Shown here: one piece after another, positions 45,420-54,184 of the stretch | Position numbering within the stretch: the stretch's first letter is position 1 | How the letters are laid out: each line of letters opens with the position of its first letter | DNA from: Bacillota bacterium | Lineage (GTDB): Bacteria; Bacillota; Negativicutes; Sporomusales; Sporomusaceae | Direction: 5' to 3' | NCBI GenBank assembly: GCA_017889705.1 | Contig: JAGGAB010000002.1 | Location: forward strand, 1-64,000 | Length of the DNA stretch: 64,000 nt | The notes under the pieces: generated by a model | The model's input: the letters and a program-made list of their open reading frames with translations, nothing else | Databases searched by the model: none | What the model was told of the DNA's origin: nothing | Made by a program: the position numbers and the translations under genes

Positions 45420-45700
45420 AAAATCCCGTCCCTTATCCAGGGACGAGATGTTACTCCCGCGTTACCACCCAATTTGTATTACTACCGCTTCAGGTACAAA
45501 AAAGCATTACTTTCGATACCCTATCCTGTTAACGGTGGCAGCCGGCACAGCCTACTGTTGCAATTTTTTTTGCAATTTCAGCCTGCAACTCAAAGGGGTA
45601 TTTCACTACTGAAATTGTCCGGTTTTCACCAGCCACCGGCTCTCTGCACAATTCTTTATAGTTACTTATCCTTATCATCGTCTGTAAAACTGTTTTTTTG
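45420..45700 (-). ncRNA. T-box leader of aroD, probable tyrosine specifier
   Basis: The minus strand carries the T-box core GGGTGGTAACGCGGG (45456-45470). Next come the terminator arms CTCGTCCCT and AGGGACGGG (45425-45447) and a T-run. Upstream, stem I has the AGAGAG / GGTGGCTGG signature. The specifier loop reads GTGAAA-TAC-CCC-TTTGAG, placing the codon TAC (tyrosine) at 45598-45600. Uncharged tRNA-Tyr would stabilise the antiterminator and let aroD be read. The core has GTAAC where GTACC is usual. Confidence 0.88.
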
Positions 45701-45701
45701 T

Positions 45702-45730
45702 ATTTTATCATTCTGGCATTACGTTGTCAA
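45702..45730 (-). promoter_or_regulatory. Promoter of the T-box/aroD transcript
   Basis: On the minus strand TTGACA (45725-45730) and TAAAAT (45702-45707) are separated by 17 bp, just ahead of the T-box leader. Confidence 0.85.
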
Positions 45731-45782
45731 TTTTTTATTATTATTACCTAAGTGGCGTAATTTCATTGCCGGTAAGAAAGCA

Positions 45783-45817
45783 ACAGGCACTAAAGGGGCC
45801 AACCCTTTAGTGCCTGT
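45783..45817 (-). terminator. Terminator of the lyase/aldehyde dehydrogenase operon
   Basis: ACAGGCACTAAAGGG (45783-45797) and CCCTTTAGTGCCTGT (45803-45817) form a perfect 15-bp stem with a 5-nt loop, about 60 bp beyond the dehydrogenase stop. The tail on the minus strand is TGCTTTCTT. Confidence 0.8.
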
Positions 45818-45875
45818 GCTAGTACCCTTATAGTATTGTGACCTATAACAACAGCGGCAAATTCAACCTACGTTA

Positions 45876-47288
45876 TTATTTTTCACATTCGGGATCATAG
45901 AACTCACCAAACAATTCCTGATCAGACGGCCGGTCTTCCGGAATAGTACGCGATACCCAGGTGGTATTCATGTAGTGCTTGAGGCTGACATTTTCAGAGG
46001 TAATATTGCCGCCCCAAGTACCGCAACCCATGCTGGAGGTCATCGGCATACCATTGTTGAACGCCCCGGCATTTGCCTTGGACTGCGGTTGACGGACCAT
46101 AATCCGGCTTACCGGTGCCGCCAAAGCCAAACGGTGAATATGGTCATCATTAAAGGAGTAAATGCCTACCGAGTGTCCCCGGCCATTGCCCCAATAGATT
46201 TGGTGCATCATGGTGATGGCATTTTCAAACTCACCTTCATATTTATGGCAGGCCAGCAAGGTAGTAAGCTTCTCCCAGGAGAAAGGATGCTCGCGGCCGA
46301 CGCCGTCGCCAATAACCGCGATAAACTTGCGGTCATCTGGAATGGTAAAGCCGGCTATCTGTGCCAGTTTCTGGGGAGCAATTGCTACCGTATCAGGCAG
46401 ACGGTGGCCTTCATCATCCCACATAACTTTGCGGAGTTTTTCTTTTTCCTCGTCGTTGGCTAAATAAGCTCCAACTTTAACAAGTTCTGCAAGCATTTTG
46501 TCCCAAATGCTTGCATGGATAACCAGGTTGCCGTCAGCCGAGCAACCTGAACCAAAGTCAGAAGTTTTGCTGATCATGGTGTTGTTAGCAGCTTCTTCTA
46601 CATTGGTGGTTTCATCAAAAATCATAGTGGCATTACCTGCACCAACACCATAGGCCGGCGTACCTGAGCTGTAAGCCGAGCGAACCATGGGCTGGCCGCC
46701 GGTAGCAAGAACCATATCGGTTTTGGCCATTAAGGCTCTGGTCATTGGCAGATTAACATGGGTAAGGCATTGGAATACGTCAGCAGGTGCGCCTTCACGC
46801 TCAAGGGCCTCACGCATCAGCCGTACAGTTTCAAAGGTAGTCTTTTTCGAACGGGGATGCGGCGAAAAGATAACTACGTCTCTGGCTTTGATAGCGTTAA
46901 TCGCTGTACCGGCAGGCGTTAAATCAGGATTTGTTGTCGGTACGATGGAGGCAATAATGCCAACAGGCTTAGCGTACTTTACAATACCCTTTTCCGGAAT
47001 TTCTTCAATAATGCCTACACTCTTTTGCCGCAGGGCATCACGCAGCACACCACGGATTTTAAATCGTTTAGCTTGCCGGGTTACCGGATCACCAAGGCCG
47101 CTTTCCGCAATACTCATATCAACAAGCCGCAAGAAAGTCTTTTTGTTGGCCACCGACCAGGCTACCGCCTGGGCTAAACGGTCGACTTTGGCTTGATCAT
47201 AGGATTCAATAATTGCCAGAGCGTTTCTGGCTTTCTCCAGAGCGGTGGTAAGTTCTTCCTGTTGTTCTTTAGTAAGTTCTTCTGACAT
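45876..47288 (-). CDS. CoA-acylating aldehyde dehydrogenase (sulfoacetaldehyde/acetaldehyde dehydrogenase-like)
   Basis: Predicted to oxidise an aldehyde to its CoA thioester with NAD(P)+. From the ATG at 47288, with AGGAGGTAA upstream, it has 470 residues. PVGIIASIVPTTNPDLTPAG and FSPHPRSKK form the cofactor site, and SDFGSGCSADGNLV near residue 255 contains the probable catalytic Cys. The overall pattern resembles the acylating group (PduP, EutE, SauS) rather than classical hydrolytic enzymes. It is the last gene of the operon with a ThDP enzyme, which may make the aldehyde, and an HMG-CoA-lyase-like enzyme, which would use a CoA ester. The specific substrate is unknown. Confidence 0.8.
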   Translation of the reverse strand: MSEELTKEQQEELTTALEKARNALAIIESYDQAKVDRLAQAVAWSVANKKTFLRLVDMSIAESGLGDPVTRQAKRFKIRGVLRDALRQKSVGIIEEIPEKGIVKYAKPVGIIASIVPTTNPDLTPAGTAINAIKARDVVIFSPHPRSKKTTFETVRLMREALEREGAPADVFQCLTHVNLPMTRALMAKTDMVLATGGQPMVRSAYSSGTPAYGVGAGNATMIFDETTNVEEAANNTMISKTSDFGSGCSADGNLVIHASIWDKMLAELVKVGAYLANDEEKEKLRKVMWDDEGHRLPDTVAIAPQKLAQIAGFTIPDDRKFIAVIGDGVGREHPFSWEKLTTLLACHKYEGEFENAITMMHQIYWGNGRGHSVGIYSFNDDHIHRLALAAPVSRIMVRQPQSKANAGAFNNGMPMTSSMGCGTWGGNITSENVSLKHYMNTTWVSRTIPEDRPSDQELFGEFYDPECEK

Positions 47289-47328
47289 AACATTTACCTC
47301 CTCATAATTAGCACTATATTTTTTTACC

Positions 47329-48168
47329 TCATGCCTGGCATAAAACTTTATTCTGGCGCGGGTGAGCAGCAAGATAATCCTTTGCTGTCTGCAGACAGCG
47401 CTTGGCATGCTCTCCGTAACCAAGTTCCTTAACACGGGCAAGATTAGGCAATTCAATAGAATAGGGAAGCTCAGGCAACTGATGGATTATGGCTGCCACA
47501 TCAATACCGCCTTCGCCTACATAGGAACGCGCCTCACGTAGAATACGGGTCATCTCTTCTTTTGTCCCCGGGATTTCTGCCGGCGCATCACACAGGTGGA
47601 CAAAACGCAGCTTTTCGCGCGGTATAGCTGCTAACTCTTCCAGTTTGTCCCCTGCCCGGTGAAAATGATGAATATCAATCATAATCCCGGCATTGTCACG
47701 GTTGGCGGTGTGCAAAACATCAAGCGCGCCAGCCAGCGTATTCACGCTGGCAATTGGCACATACTCAAGTTCTACCGTCAAACCGTAGGTTTTGGCTAAA
47801 TCGCAGATTTCACTGAAGCATTCAATCGCAAAATTTCGCTCCGGTGTCCAGATACTGGAAAGAACATGACGGCCGCCAAGTTCAGCGGCAACTTCAAAGG
47901 CGGGAACATATTTCTTGGGATCAATATTATCTGCCACCTTTGCCAATTCAATATCGAGGAGCTTAATTCCAGTATCGACCAGCGCAGTTTTGGTTTGCTT
48001 TAGCATTTCCTTATTGTCAGCCAATGCATAATTAGGCTCGCCAGGCAAACCCATATAAATAGGTCTGATACTTACAAAGTCATACCCTGCCCGGCTCGCA
48101 ATATATATCATTTCAGGAGGTGCACAGCCGAGTACGGTAAGGTGTGCTAACGAAAATTGTGTTGTCAT
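47329..48168 (-). CDS. Sugar-phosphate isomerase/epimerase-like TIM-barrel protein
   Basis: A 279-residue AP-endonuclease-2-type TIM barrel. From the ATG at 48168 with GGAGAAAAG upstream. LELEYVP-type metal ligand segments are visible: TVELEYVPIASVN, IMIDIHHFHRAGD and RFVHLCDAP supply acidic and His residues for a divalent metal, and YSIELPN is the last ligand strand. Relatives include hydroxypyruvate isomerase, IolE/IolI and 3-oxo-acid decarboxylases such as OiaC. It lies between the ThDP enzyme and the aldehyde dehydrogenase, so it probably isomerises or decarboxylates a pathway intermediate. Confidence 0.75.
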   Translation of the reverse strand: MTTQFSLAHLTVLGCAPPEMIYIASRAGYDFVSIRPIYMGLPGEPNYALADNKEMLKQTKTALVDTGIKLLDIELAKVADNIDPKKYVPAFEVAAELGGRHVLSSIWTPERNFAIECFSEICDLAKTYGLTVELEYVPIASVNTLAGALDVLHTANRDNAGIMIDIHHFHRAGDKLEELAAIPREKLRFVHLCDAPAEIPGTKEEMTRILREARSYVGEGGIDVAAIIHQLPELPYSIELPNLARVKELGYGEHAKRCLQTAKDYLAAHPRQNKVLCQA

Positions 48169-48208
48169 TTTCTTTTCTCCCATAGTCTGATTACAATATT
48201 ATCTATTT

Positions 48209-49972
48209 TTAATTAGTACTTACATGGTGAACCTTTTTGCCGGGCGAGTAGATATCCATGATATTCCAGTGACCGGCAGTCGGTACCGGATTATTGAGCA
48301 TGGTTACATCGATTACACATGGTTTATTGGATTCGACTGCTTTTTGTAATGCAGGTTTGAATTCAGCCGCAGTCTCGATTTTTATGCCCTCGACCCCATA
48401 GGCACGGGCAATAGCAGCATAATCAGGCGAATAGCTTTCGCCGTCTTTGATGAACAGTGTGCCAAAAGTAGTGTCATAATGCGCTTTTTCGAGACCGGCA
48501 ATAGTGCCGAAAGCCCGGTTGTTCATGATTACAAAAATAGCCGGTATATTCTCAATAGCAGCAGTTGCCAGAACCGCCGGATTCTGACCGAAACCACCGT
48601 CACCGATAAGTGACACTACCACCCGGTCAGGGGCAGCCACCTTAGCACCCAGTGCAGCCGGTGAGCCAAAGCCCATAGTCGCGTAACCACCCGGTGTCAG
48701 GATCGAACCTGGTTCATAAACCGGGAACTGCTGACCAACACCGTTTTTGTTCCAGCCCACGTCAGTAGTAATAATGGCATTGCGCGGCAATACCTCCCGC
48801 ACATCGGCAAGAATTCTTTGCGGCATCATCGGGAAATCGTTACTTTCCTCCAACGCCTTGTTGCTGGCCTTAAATTCTTGTTTATAAGCGGCAATTTCAG
48901 CTTTTAATGCCTGGCTCTGTTTGGCTGTAGGATACAATCTCTTTGCCACCCGAGTGAGCACTGTCAGAGCGTTTTTCAAATCAGCCACCGCACCGATTTC
49001 TACCGGATAGTTGCGACCAAGCTCACTGGCATCAATGTCAATGTGAATAAGTTTGGTTGGGGGGAAGCTGAAGGTGTATTCCTGATACCAGGAGCTGCAG
49101 TCAGCTTCTTTGAAGCTAGTGCCGAGTCCTAAAATATAGTCGGCAGTTCGGCATTTTTCATTGATGAATTTGGTACCCCAGAAACCTGTCATGCCAAGGG
49201 TAAGCGGATGGTCGTCAGGCAGTGTGCCTTTGCCCATAAGTGAATGGCTGACAGGGATGCCCATATGATCAACAAATTCCCGCAGTTCGTTGGCAGCATC
49301 AGCTAACATCACGCCGCCGCCAATATGAATGACCGGATTTTTGGCTTCAGCCAGTGTTTTTACGATTTTTTCGGCCAATTCGTCGTCAATTGACGGTTTA
49401 TACATAACTTTGGCATTAGCGCTCAATTTATCAAATAACTCGGTGTCAATTTCTTTGGAGAAAATATCCATAGGCACATCTACCAGAACAGGGCCGGGGC
49501 GACCTGATTCGGCCAGTGCAAATGCTTTTTCCATGATTTCCGGCAATAAGTCTGGGCGATCAACCCGCCAGGCACGTTTTACGAATGGGCGATAAATTTC
49601 CCACTGGTCGGCATCGGCATGCAGGTTAACTTCCTGATGGGGATGTTTTCCATAATAATGGGTAGGAATGTCACCGGCAATAACCACCATCGGGATAGAA
49701 TCAAGAGCAGCATTGGCAACCCCGGTAGCGGCATTGGTAAGGCCTGGTCCCAGATGGCTTAGCACTACCGACGCTTTTTTGGTAACGCGGGCATAGCCGT
49801 CAGCCGCATGAGATGCCAGCTGTTCGTGCCGTACATTGATAAATCTGATTTTTTCACTTTTGGACAAAGCGGCCAAAAAGGCGATATTGGTATGTCCGCA
49901 TAATCCAAAGATGTGCTTGATGCCCCGGTTCTCCAGGTACTTAATAAGCTGATTGGCAACTAAATCTTTCAT
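48209..49972 (-). CDS. Thiamine-diphosphate enzyme, acetolactate-synthase-like
   Basis: A 587-residue enzyme with the three ThDP domains. The Pyr domain carries the catalytic Glu in RHEQLASHAADGYARV near residue 50. The central domain has HIGGGVML near 215. The PP domain has the cofactor motif GDGGFGQNPAVLATA ending in IVMNNRAF-like VIMNNRAF. It resembles acetolactate synthase, glyoxylate carboligase and sulfoacetaldehyde acetyltransferase, but lacks the regulatory partner of a biosynthetic AHAS, indicating a catabolic decarboxylase or ligase. It acts on an unknown 2-oxo acid. It sits second in the lyase operon. Confidence 0.8.
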   Translation of the reverse strand: MKDLVANQLIKYLENRGIKHIFGLCGHTNIAFLAALSKSEKIRFINVRHEQLASHAADGYARVTKKASVVLSHLGPGLTNAATGVANAALDSIPMVVIAGDIPTHYYGKHPHQEVNLHADADQWEIYRPFVKRAWRVDRPDLLPEIMEKAFALAESGRPGPVLVDVPMDIFSKEIDTELFDKLSANAKVMYKPSIDDELAEKIVKTLAEAKNPVIHIGGGVMLADAANELREFVDHMGIPVSHSLMGKGTLPDDHPLTLGMTGFWGTKFINEKCRTADYILGLGTSFKEADCSSWYQEYTFSFPPTKLIHIDIDASELGRNYPVEIGAVADLKNALTVLTRVAKRLYPTAKQSQALKAEIAAYKQEFKASNKALEESNDFPMMPQRILADVREVLPRNAIITTDVGWNKNGVGQQFPVYEPGSILTPGGYATMGFGSPAALGAKVAAPDRVVVSLIGDGGFGQNPAVLATAAIENIPAIFVIMNNRAFGTIAGLEKAHYDTTFGTLFIKDGESYSPDYAAIARAYGVEGIKIETAAEFKPALQKAVESNKPCVIDVTMLNNPVPTAGHWNIMDIYSPGKKVHHVSTN

Positions 49973-50011
49973 AAAGTACGCCTCCTTGTTTTATACTGAT
50001 TCTGTTCAGAC

Positions 50012-50956
50012 TCATTTTTGCTTAACAATATCACTGTTCTTGCCAGCCTTTAATACAAAGCTATCTGTGTCATGCCCAATGATTTTGCGAATATAGTGAC
50101 CAAGAGAGATTATTTTATCCAAATCATACCCTGTTGCTATCCTCATCTCCTGACACATATGGAGAAGATCCTCGGTCGCTATATTGCCGGAGGCACCAGG
50201 CGCAAACGGGCAGCCACCAAGTCCGGCAAAACAGGCATCATAGCGTTTGACTCCTGCCAGCATACCGGCCATTACATTGGCTAGTCCCATCCCTCTGGTG
50301 TTATGGAAATGCAGTACCCAAGTTACATCAGGAAACTCTGCCTGTACTTTCATGCAATATTCGTAAACCTGCTGCGGATTGGCCATACCAGTAGTGTCTG
50401 ACAACGATAACTCTCTTACCCCAATTTCATGAAAGCACCGGAGTACCGAGAGCACCTGTCCAAAATCCACCTGCCCCTCCAGTGAACAGCCAAACGAAGT
50501 CGAAACCGCACCAGATAATTCGAGGCCATGAACAGCTGCATATTCGGCACACTTGGCAAACCCACGGACAACCTCTTCCGGAGTCTTGTTAATATTGGCC
50601 AAAGAATGGGTTCGACTGGCAGATGCCGTAAGCTTAGCTTTTCTGATCCCCGCCGCTTCTGCCCGCTCAAGGCCGCGTAAGTTCATTACTAACGCACGGT
50701 ATTCAACCCCGTCTACGCGACTAATTCTTTTGGCAACCTCGTCGGTGTCAGCCATTTGCGGAACAGCTTTAGGGTGAACAAAAGACCCTATTTCGATAAT
50801 TTTGGCACCGGCCTGTGCTGCACGCTCAATAAGCTCGATTTTTTGCTCAACAGGTAAGAGCACTTTCTCATTTTGCAAGCCATCTCTGGGCCCTACTTCA
50901 CAAACGATAATATTGTCAGGCCACTTTATTGTATTGGCGTTTTCGCATTGTTGCAT
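50012..50956 (-). CDS. HMG-CoA-lyase-family enzyme
   Basis: A 314-residue DRE-TIM metallolyase. VCEVGPRDGLQNE near residue 18 binds metal, and GLGGCPFAPGASGNIATEDL near 232 is the HMG-CoA-lyase signature with the catalytic Cys; VLHFHNTRGMG supplies His ligands. True HMG-CoA lyase splits a 3-hydroxy-3-methyl acyl-CoA to acetyl-CoA and acetoacetate; relatives cleave similar tertiary-alcohol CoA esters. As first gene of an operon with a ThDP enzyme and an acylating dehydrogenase, it probably cleaves a branched hydroxyacyl-CoA intermediate. A LacI-type operator lies 64 bp upstream. Confidence 0.85.
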   Translation of the reverse strand: MQQCENANTIKWPDNIIVCEVGPRDGLQNEKVLLPVEQKIELIERAAQAGAKIIEIGSFVHPKAVPQMADTDEVAKRISRVDGVEYRALVMNLRGLERAEAAGIRKAKLTASASRTHSLANINKTPEEVVRGFAKCAEYAAVHGLELSGAVSTSFGCSLEGQVDFGQVLSVLRCFHEIGVRELSLSDTTGMANPQQVYEYCMKVQAEFPDVTWVLHFHNTRGMGLANVMAGMLAGVKRYDACFAGLGGCPFAPGASGNIATEDLLHMCQEMRIATGYDLDKIISLGHYIRKIIGHDTDSFVLKAGKNSDIVKQK

Positions 50957-51019
50957 ACCTATTCACCCTACCCTCTTGGCTTTATGAATTGTGCGTGAAT
51001 GATGTAATCTATAAAGTTA

Positions 51020-51033
51020 TTGGATCGATCTAA
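51020..51033. promoter_or_regulatory. LacI-type operator before the lyase operon
   Basis: TTGGATCGATCTAA is a near-palindrome with a central CG, typical of LacI-family sites. The identical 14-mer recurs at 55465-55478 before the alcohol dehydrogenase/TRAP operon. Confidence 0.7.
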
Positions 51034-51062
51034 TTATTGGTTGGTTTCGTCCCAAATTTGTT

Positions 51063-51097
51063 ACTTATGGTGAGTATGTAGTATACCCACCATAAGT
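51063..51097. other. Hairpin between dctM and the lyase operon
   Basis: ACTTATGGTG (51063-51072) and CACCATAAGT (51088-51097) form a 10-bp stem; further pairing of GAGTAT with ATACCC is possible. There is no U-run, so it may be an mRNA 3'-end stabiliser of the TRAP transcript. Confidence 0.5.
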
Positions 51098-51149
51098 TAT
51101 AAGGTTAAGACTTCGGAACCAGAAATCTCCGTTTCTTCCAGTCGATTTA

Positions 51150-52430
51150 TCAACCTAACATAAATTTAAGCGGCACCAGCACAATTTGCGGAAACAGGAT
51201 GAGCAAAACAAGAACAATTGCCTCAATAATCAGGAAAGGCATAACGTCTTTCATTAAATCATCCATTTGTACTTTACCGGCACCACATGCGGCATTAAGC
51301 ACTGTACCTACCGGCGGGGTCAACAAGCCGATGGCATTATTCAAAATGAATACTACGCCAAAGTATACCGGATCAATACCCGCTTTCGTAATCAACGGCA
51401 TTAATACAGGTGTGAGAATGAGTACGGTCGGAGTTAAGTCCATGGCTGTACCTACAATAAATACCAAAATATTGATAGCTACCATAAGCAGCAATCTATT
51501 ATCCAAATATGCAGAAAGCCAAGAGGTAATCATCGCCGGTATATTAGCAATCGCAATTAACCAGGCCGATACCATGGCGGCAGCAATGAGGAACATAATA
51601 ACACTTGTCGTCTTAGCGGCTGATATGAGAATATGCCACAACTGTGAAACCGTAACAGTACGGTATACAACAAAGCAAAGGAACAAGGTGTAAAATACCG
51701 CACCTACAGCGGCCTCGGTCGGAGTAACAACCCCGCCTTTGATACCGACCATGATCAGGATCGGCAGAATCAATGCCCAAAAAGCATCTTTCGTCGCGGT
51801 CAGGACTTCTTTAAAAGATTTACGCGGAAACACCTTTACATTTTGTTTACGAGCCATATACCACCAGGTAATTGCCAAACTTACGGCGATAATTACGCCT
51901 GGAACCAGACCGGCCATAAACAGTTTCATAACTGACACGCCACTGATGGAACCAAAGATAATAAACGGAATGCTTGGCGGCAAAATCGGCGCCACAATGG
52001 AACCGGCACCAATTAGCGCAGCTGAGCCGCTTTTCTTGTAGCCGGCATCAGCCATCATAGGCACCATGATCGCGGCAAGTGCTGCCGTATCGGCTACAGC
52101 CGAACCGGACAACCCGGCAAAAATAAACGCGGTAATAATAGCAACATACCCAAGGCCCCCACGAATATGACCGACAAGAGCCAAGCCAAAACCAATAATG
52201 CGTTTGGAAATTCCGCCGGCATTCATGAGTTCACCAACTAGAATAAAGAAAGGGATAGCCATTAAAGCAAAGTTGTCTGCGCCGATTATTAAGTTCTGCG
52301 CTAGAATTCGAGTATCATACAAACCGAGAAAAGTCATTAGTGCAATACCGCAAAACAGCAAGGCAAAGGCGATCGGCATACCAAGCGCCATAGCGCCACA
52401 TAACGATCCTAGAAAAATAGCAACTGTCAT
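51150..52430 (-). CDS. dctM: TRAP transporter large permease DctM
   Basis: A 426-residue membrane protein of the DctM (12-TM) family, which uses the Na+ gradient to import organic acids delivered by DctP. GMPIAFALLFCGIALMTFLG, GSIVAPILPPSIPFIIFG and NNAIGLLTPPVGTVLNAACG are characteristic segments. Its start overlaps the dctQ end by 4 nt. Last gene of the alcohol dehydrogenase-dctP-dctQ-dctM set. Substrate class from family: C4-dicarboxylates, sugar acids, sulfonates or other carboxylates. Confidence 0.95.
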   Translation of the reverse strand: MTVAIFLGSLCGAMALGMPIAFALLFCGIALMTFLGLYDTRILAQNLIIGADNFALMAIPFFILVGELMNAGGISKRIIGFGLALVGHIRGGLGYVAIITAFIFAGLSGSAVADTAALAAIMVPMMADAGYKKSGSAALIGAGSIVAPILPPSIPFIIFGSISGVSVMKLFMAGLVPGVIIAVSLAITWWYMARKQNVKVFPRKSFKEVLTATKDAFWALILPILIMVGIKGGVVTPTEAAVGAVFYTLFLCFVVYRTVTVSQLWHILISAAKTTSVIMFLIAAAMVSAWLIAIANIPAMITSWLSAYLDNRLLLMVAINILVFIVGTAMDLTPTVLILTPVLMPLITKAGIDPVYFGVVFILNNAIGLLTPPVGTVLNAACGAGKVQMDDLMKDVMPFLIIEAIVLVLLILFPQIVLVPLKFMLG

Positions 52431-52975
52431 GGTTTATTTTCTCCTTTAGCCAGTTCTGTTTCTAACGCAATTTCATCCTCAGATTCTTTCATTACAACTA
52501 ATTTGTCAACTGCACCTTGAACAAATAACGCGCGGTACAAGTTACAGCAAATAATGAGGAACATTCCCACACTTGTTATAATACCAATACCATACATAAA
52601 GGCCAGCGGCACGCCCATGGAAGGCGACAGGTTGTCTGTAGTCAAAAGCGTCATATTCAGGCTGCCCTCGAACAGTGCCCATAAACAAAGTATCATGAGA
52701 ATATTACTGACAATGTAACATAGTTTTTTCAGCACAGGCGGCAACGCCTGCACAAGCGTACTAAAGCCCAAATGGTTATTCTCTTTTAAAGCACCGATAG
52801 CGCCCAGAAAAACAACCCATACAAACAAGAAGCGGGACATTTCCTCAGCCCAGGTAAGGCCTGAATTGAAAAAGTAACGGAGCACGACATTGGAAAAGAC
52901 TAAAATGCCCATCAGCGCCAGAAACAATGCCATAAGATTACTGACAGCCGATTCGAATTTTGCTATCTTTTTCAT
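52427..52975 (-). CDS. dctQ: TRAP transporter small permease DctQ
   Basis: About 182 residues with four helices. ALMGILVFSNVVLRYFFN and GLTWAEEMSRFLFVWVVFLG are the DctQ signature; the WAEE motif is conserved. Start choice is open between the ATG at 52975 and an in-frame TTG at 52984, both near GGAGG. It forms the membrane complex with DctM. A strong intercistronic hairpin separates it from dctP. Confidence 0.93.
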   Translation of the reverse strand: MKKIAKFESAVSNLMALFLALMGILVFSNVVLRYFFNSGLTWAEEMSRFLFVWVVFLGAIGALKENNHLGFSTLVQALPPVLKKLCYIVSNILMILCLWALFEGSLNMTLLTTDNLSPSMGVPLAFMYGIGIITSVGMFLIICCNLYRALFVQGAVDKLVVMKESEDEIALETELAKGENKP

Positions 52976-53027
52976 TCTTTTCAATTTCCTCCATTAAGAT
53001 TGTTAGCCTACTTTGTTAATAGATATA

Positions 53028-53060
53028 GATTCTTAAGAAGGGTATCCCTTCTTAAGAATC
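53028..53060 (-). other. Intercistronic hairpin between dctP and dctQ
   Basis: A perfect 15-bp stem GATTCTTAAGAAGGG (53028-53042) with CCCTTCTTAAGAATC (53046-53060) and a 3-nt loop, no U-run. Such structures protect the upstream message and partly block read-through, giving an excess of binding protein over permease. Confidence 0.7.
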
Positions 53061-53084
53061 CTATCCATGTTTATCTGATGACTA

Positions 53085-54107
53085 CTACTTTTTAGTTGCA
53101 GCAATCAGCTTATCCACAAAATCTCCGCCGATTTGCTGAGCAACTGACTTATACAATGGTTGCGCCAATTCTACAATCTTTTCTTTTTCACCAGGATTCA
53201 GATCATTGATTTTCATGCCTTTGTCTTTAAGAATAGCTATACTCTTTTGATCTTCTTCTTCATTGAGTTTACGTTGATAATCTCTGGCTTCGATAGCGGC
53301 TTTCTTTACGATCTCTTTTTCCTTGTCTGTCAGTGTATCCCAGAATACTTTGCTAACCAAAAATACGTTAGCATTGTAGACATGACCAGAATTGGTCAGG
53401 TATTTTTGCACTTCATTAAATTTGCTTGATACAACGTTGCCATACGGATTTTCCTGACCGTCAACAACACCTTGCTCCATTGCTGAATATAACTGTGAAA
53501 AGGACATCGGGGTAGGATTGGTGCCCATCATCTTCCAGAATTCAACATGGACTTTGCTTTCCAACGTACGAAGCTTTAAACCTTTGAAATCTTCAACAGT
53601 CTTGATTTCACGCTTGTTGTTGGTAACATGTCTGAAGCCATTTTCCCAATATCCCAGGCCAATAAGCTTTGCTTTAGGAAGATCCTGCAGTACTTCGTCC
53701 CCTACAGGACCGTCAAATACTTTGTAGGCAGTTTGTTTATCCTTGAACAAGTACGGTAAATCAAAAGCGTCAAAACGGGGGGCAAAAGCTGCCACAACAC
53801 CGGTAGAAACGGCAGTTCCTTGAACAGTACCCATTTGCAGTGCTTCAAGCACCTGACGGTCGCCGCCTAACAGACCGTCGGCAAAAACTTCACCTTTAAT
53901 AGTGCCGCCTGATTCTTTTTCAACAATCTCGGCAAATTTTTTGAGGCCTTTGGTAAGTGATCTATCTTGGTTAGTTACAATACCCAACTTCATTACTTTG
54001 GTACCGCCGGTTTTTTGGTCTCCGGTACTTTTTTGCGATGAACATCCTGCAGCCAACAACATGCTGGCAATTATTACGATACTCAATAGACCTAAATACT
54101 TTTTCAT
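53085..54107 (-). CDS. dctP: TRAP transporter solute-binding lipoprotein DctP
   Basis: A 340-residue extracytoplasmic binding protein with a lipoprotein signal (LLAAGCSS, Cys near residue 22). KLGIVTNQDRSLTKGLKKFA begins the mature domain; GLKLRTLESKVHVEFWKMMG contains the conserved Arg that anchors the substrate carboxylate (near residue 180), and QLYSAMEQGVVDGQENP is the family motif. The Arg implies a substrate with a carboxylate or similar acid group. It follows the alcohol dehydrogenase gene by about 75 bp and is probably in its operon. Confidence 0.95.
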   Translation of the reverse strand: MKKYLGLLSIVIIASMLLAAGCSSQKSTGDQKTGGTKVMKLGIVTNQDRSLTKGLKKFAEIVEKESGGTIKGEVFADGLLGGDRQVLEALQMGTVQGTAVSTGVVAAFAPRFDAFDLPYLFKDKQTAYKVFDGPVGDEVLQDLPKAKLIGLGYWENGFRHVTNNKREIKTVEDFKGLKLRTLESKVHVEFWKMMGTNPTPMSFSQLYSAMEQGVVDGQENPYGNVVSSKFNEVQKYLTNSGHVYNANVFLVSKVFWDTLTDKEKEIVKKAAIEARDYQRKLNEEEDQKSIAILKDKGMKINDLNPGEKEKIVELAQPLYKSVAQQIGGDFVDKLIAATKK

Positions 54108-54184
54108 TACTTTTGCCCCTCTCAGTAAGATAGTATTATTTTTAATTATAAGGCTTGTTCCTGACGATATGCACTGAATTTATT

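Noticed and set aside
45320..45472. Extended N-terminus of AroD
   Set aside because: The extra codons translate the T-box terminator; the GTG at 45319 has a proper Shine-Dalgarno and gives the normal protein length.
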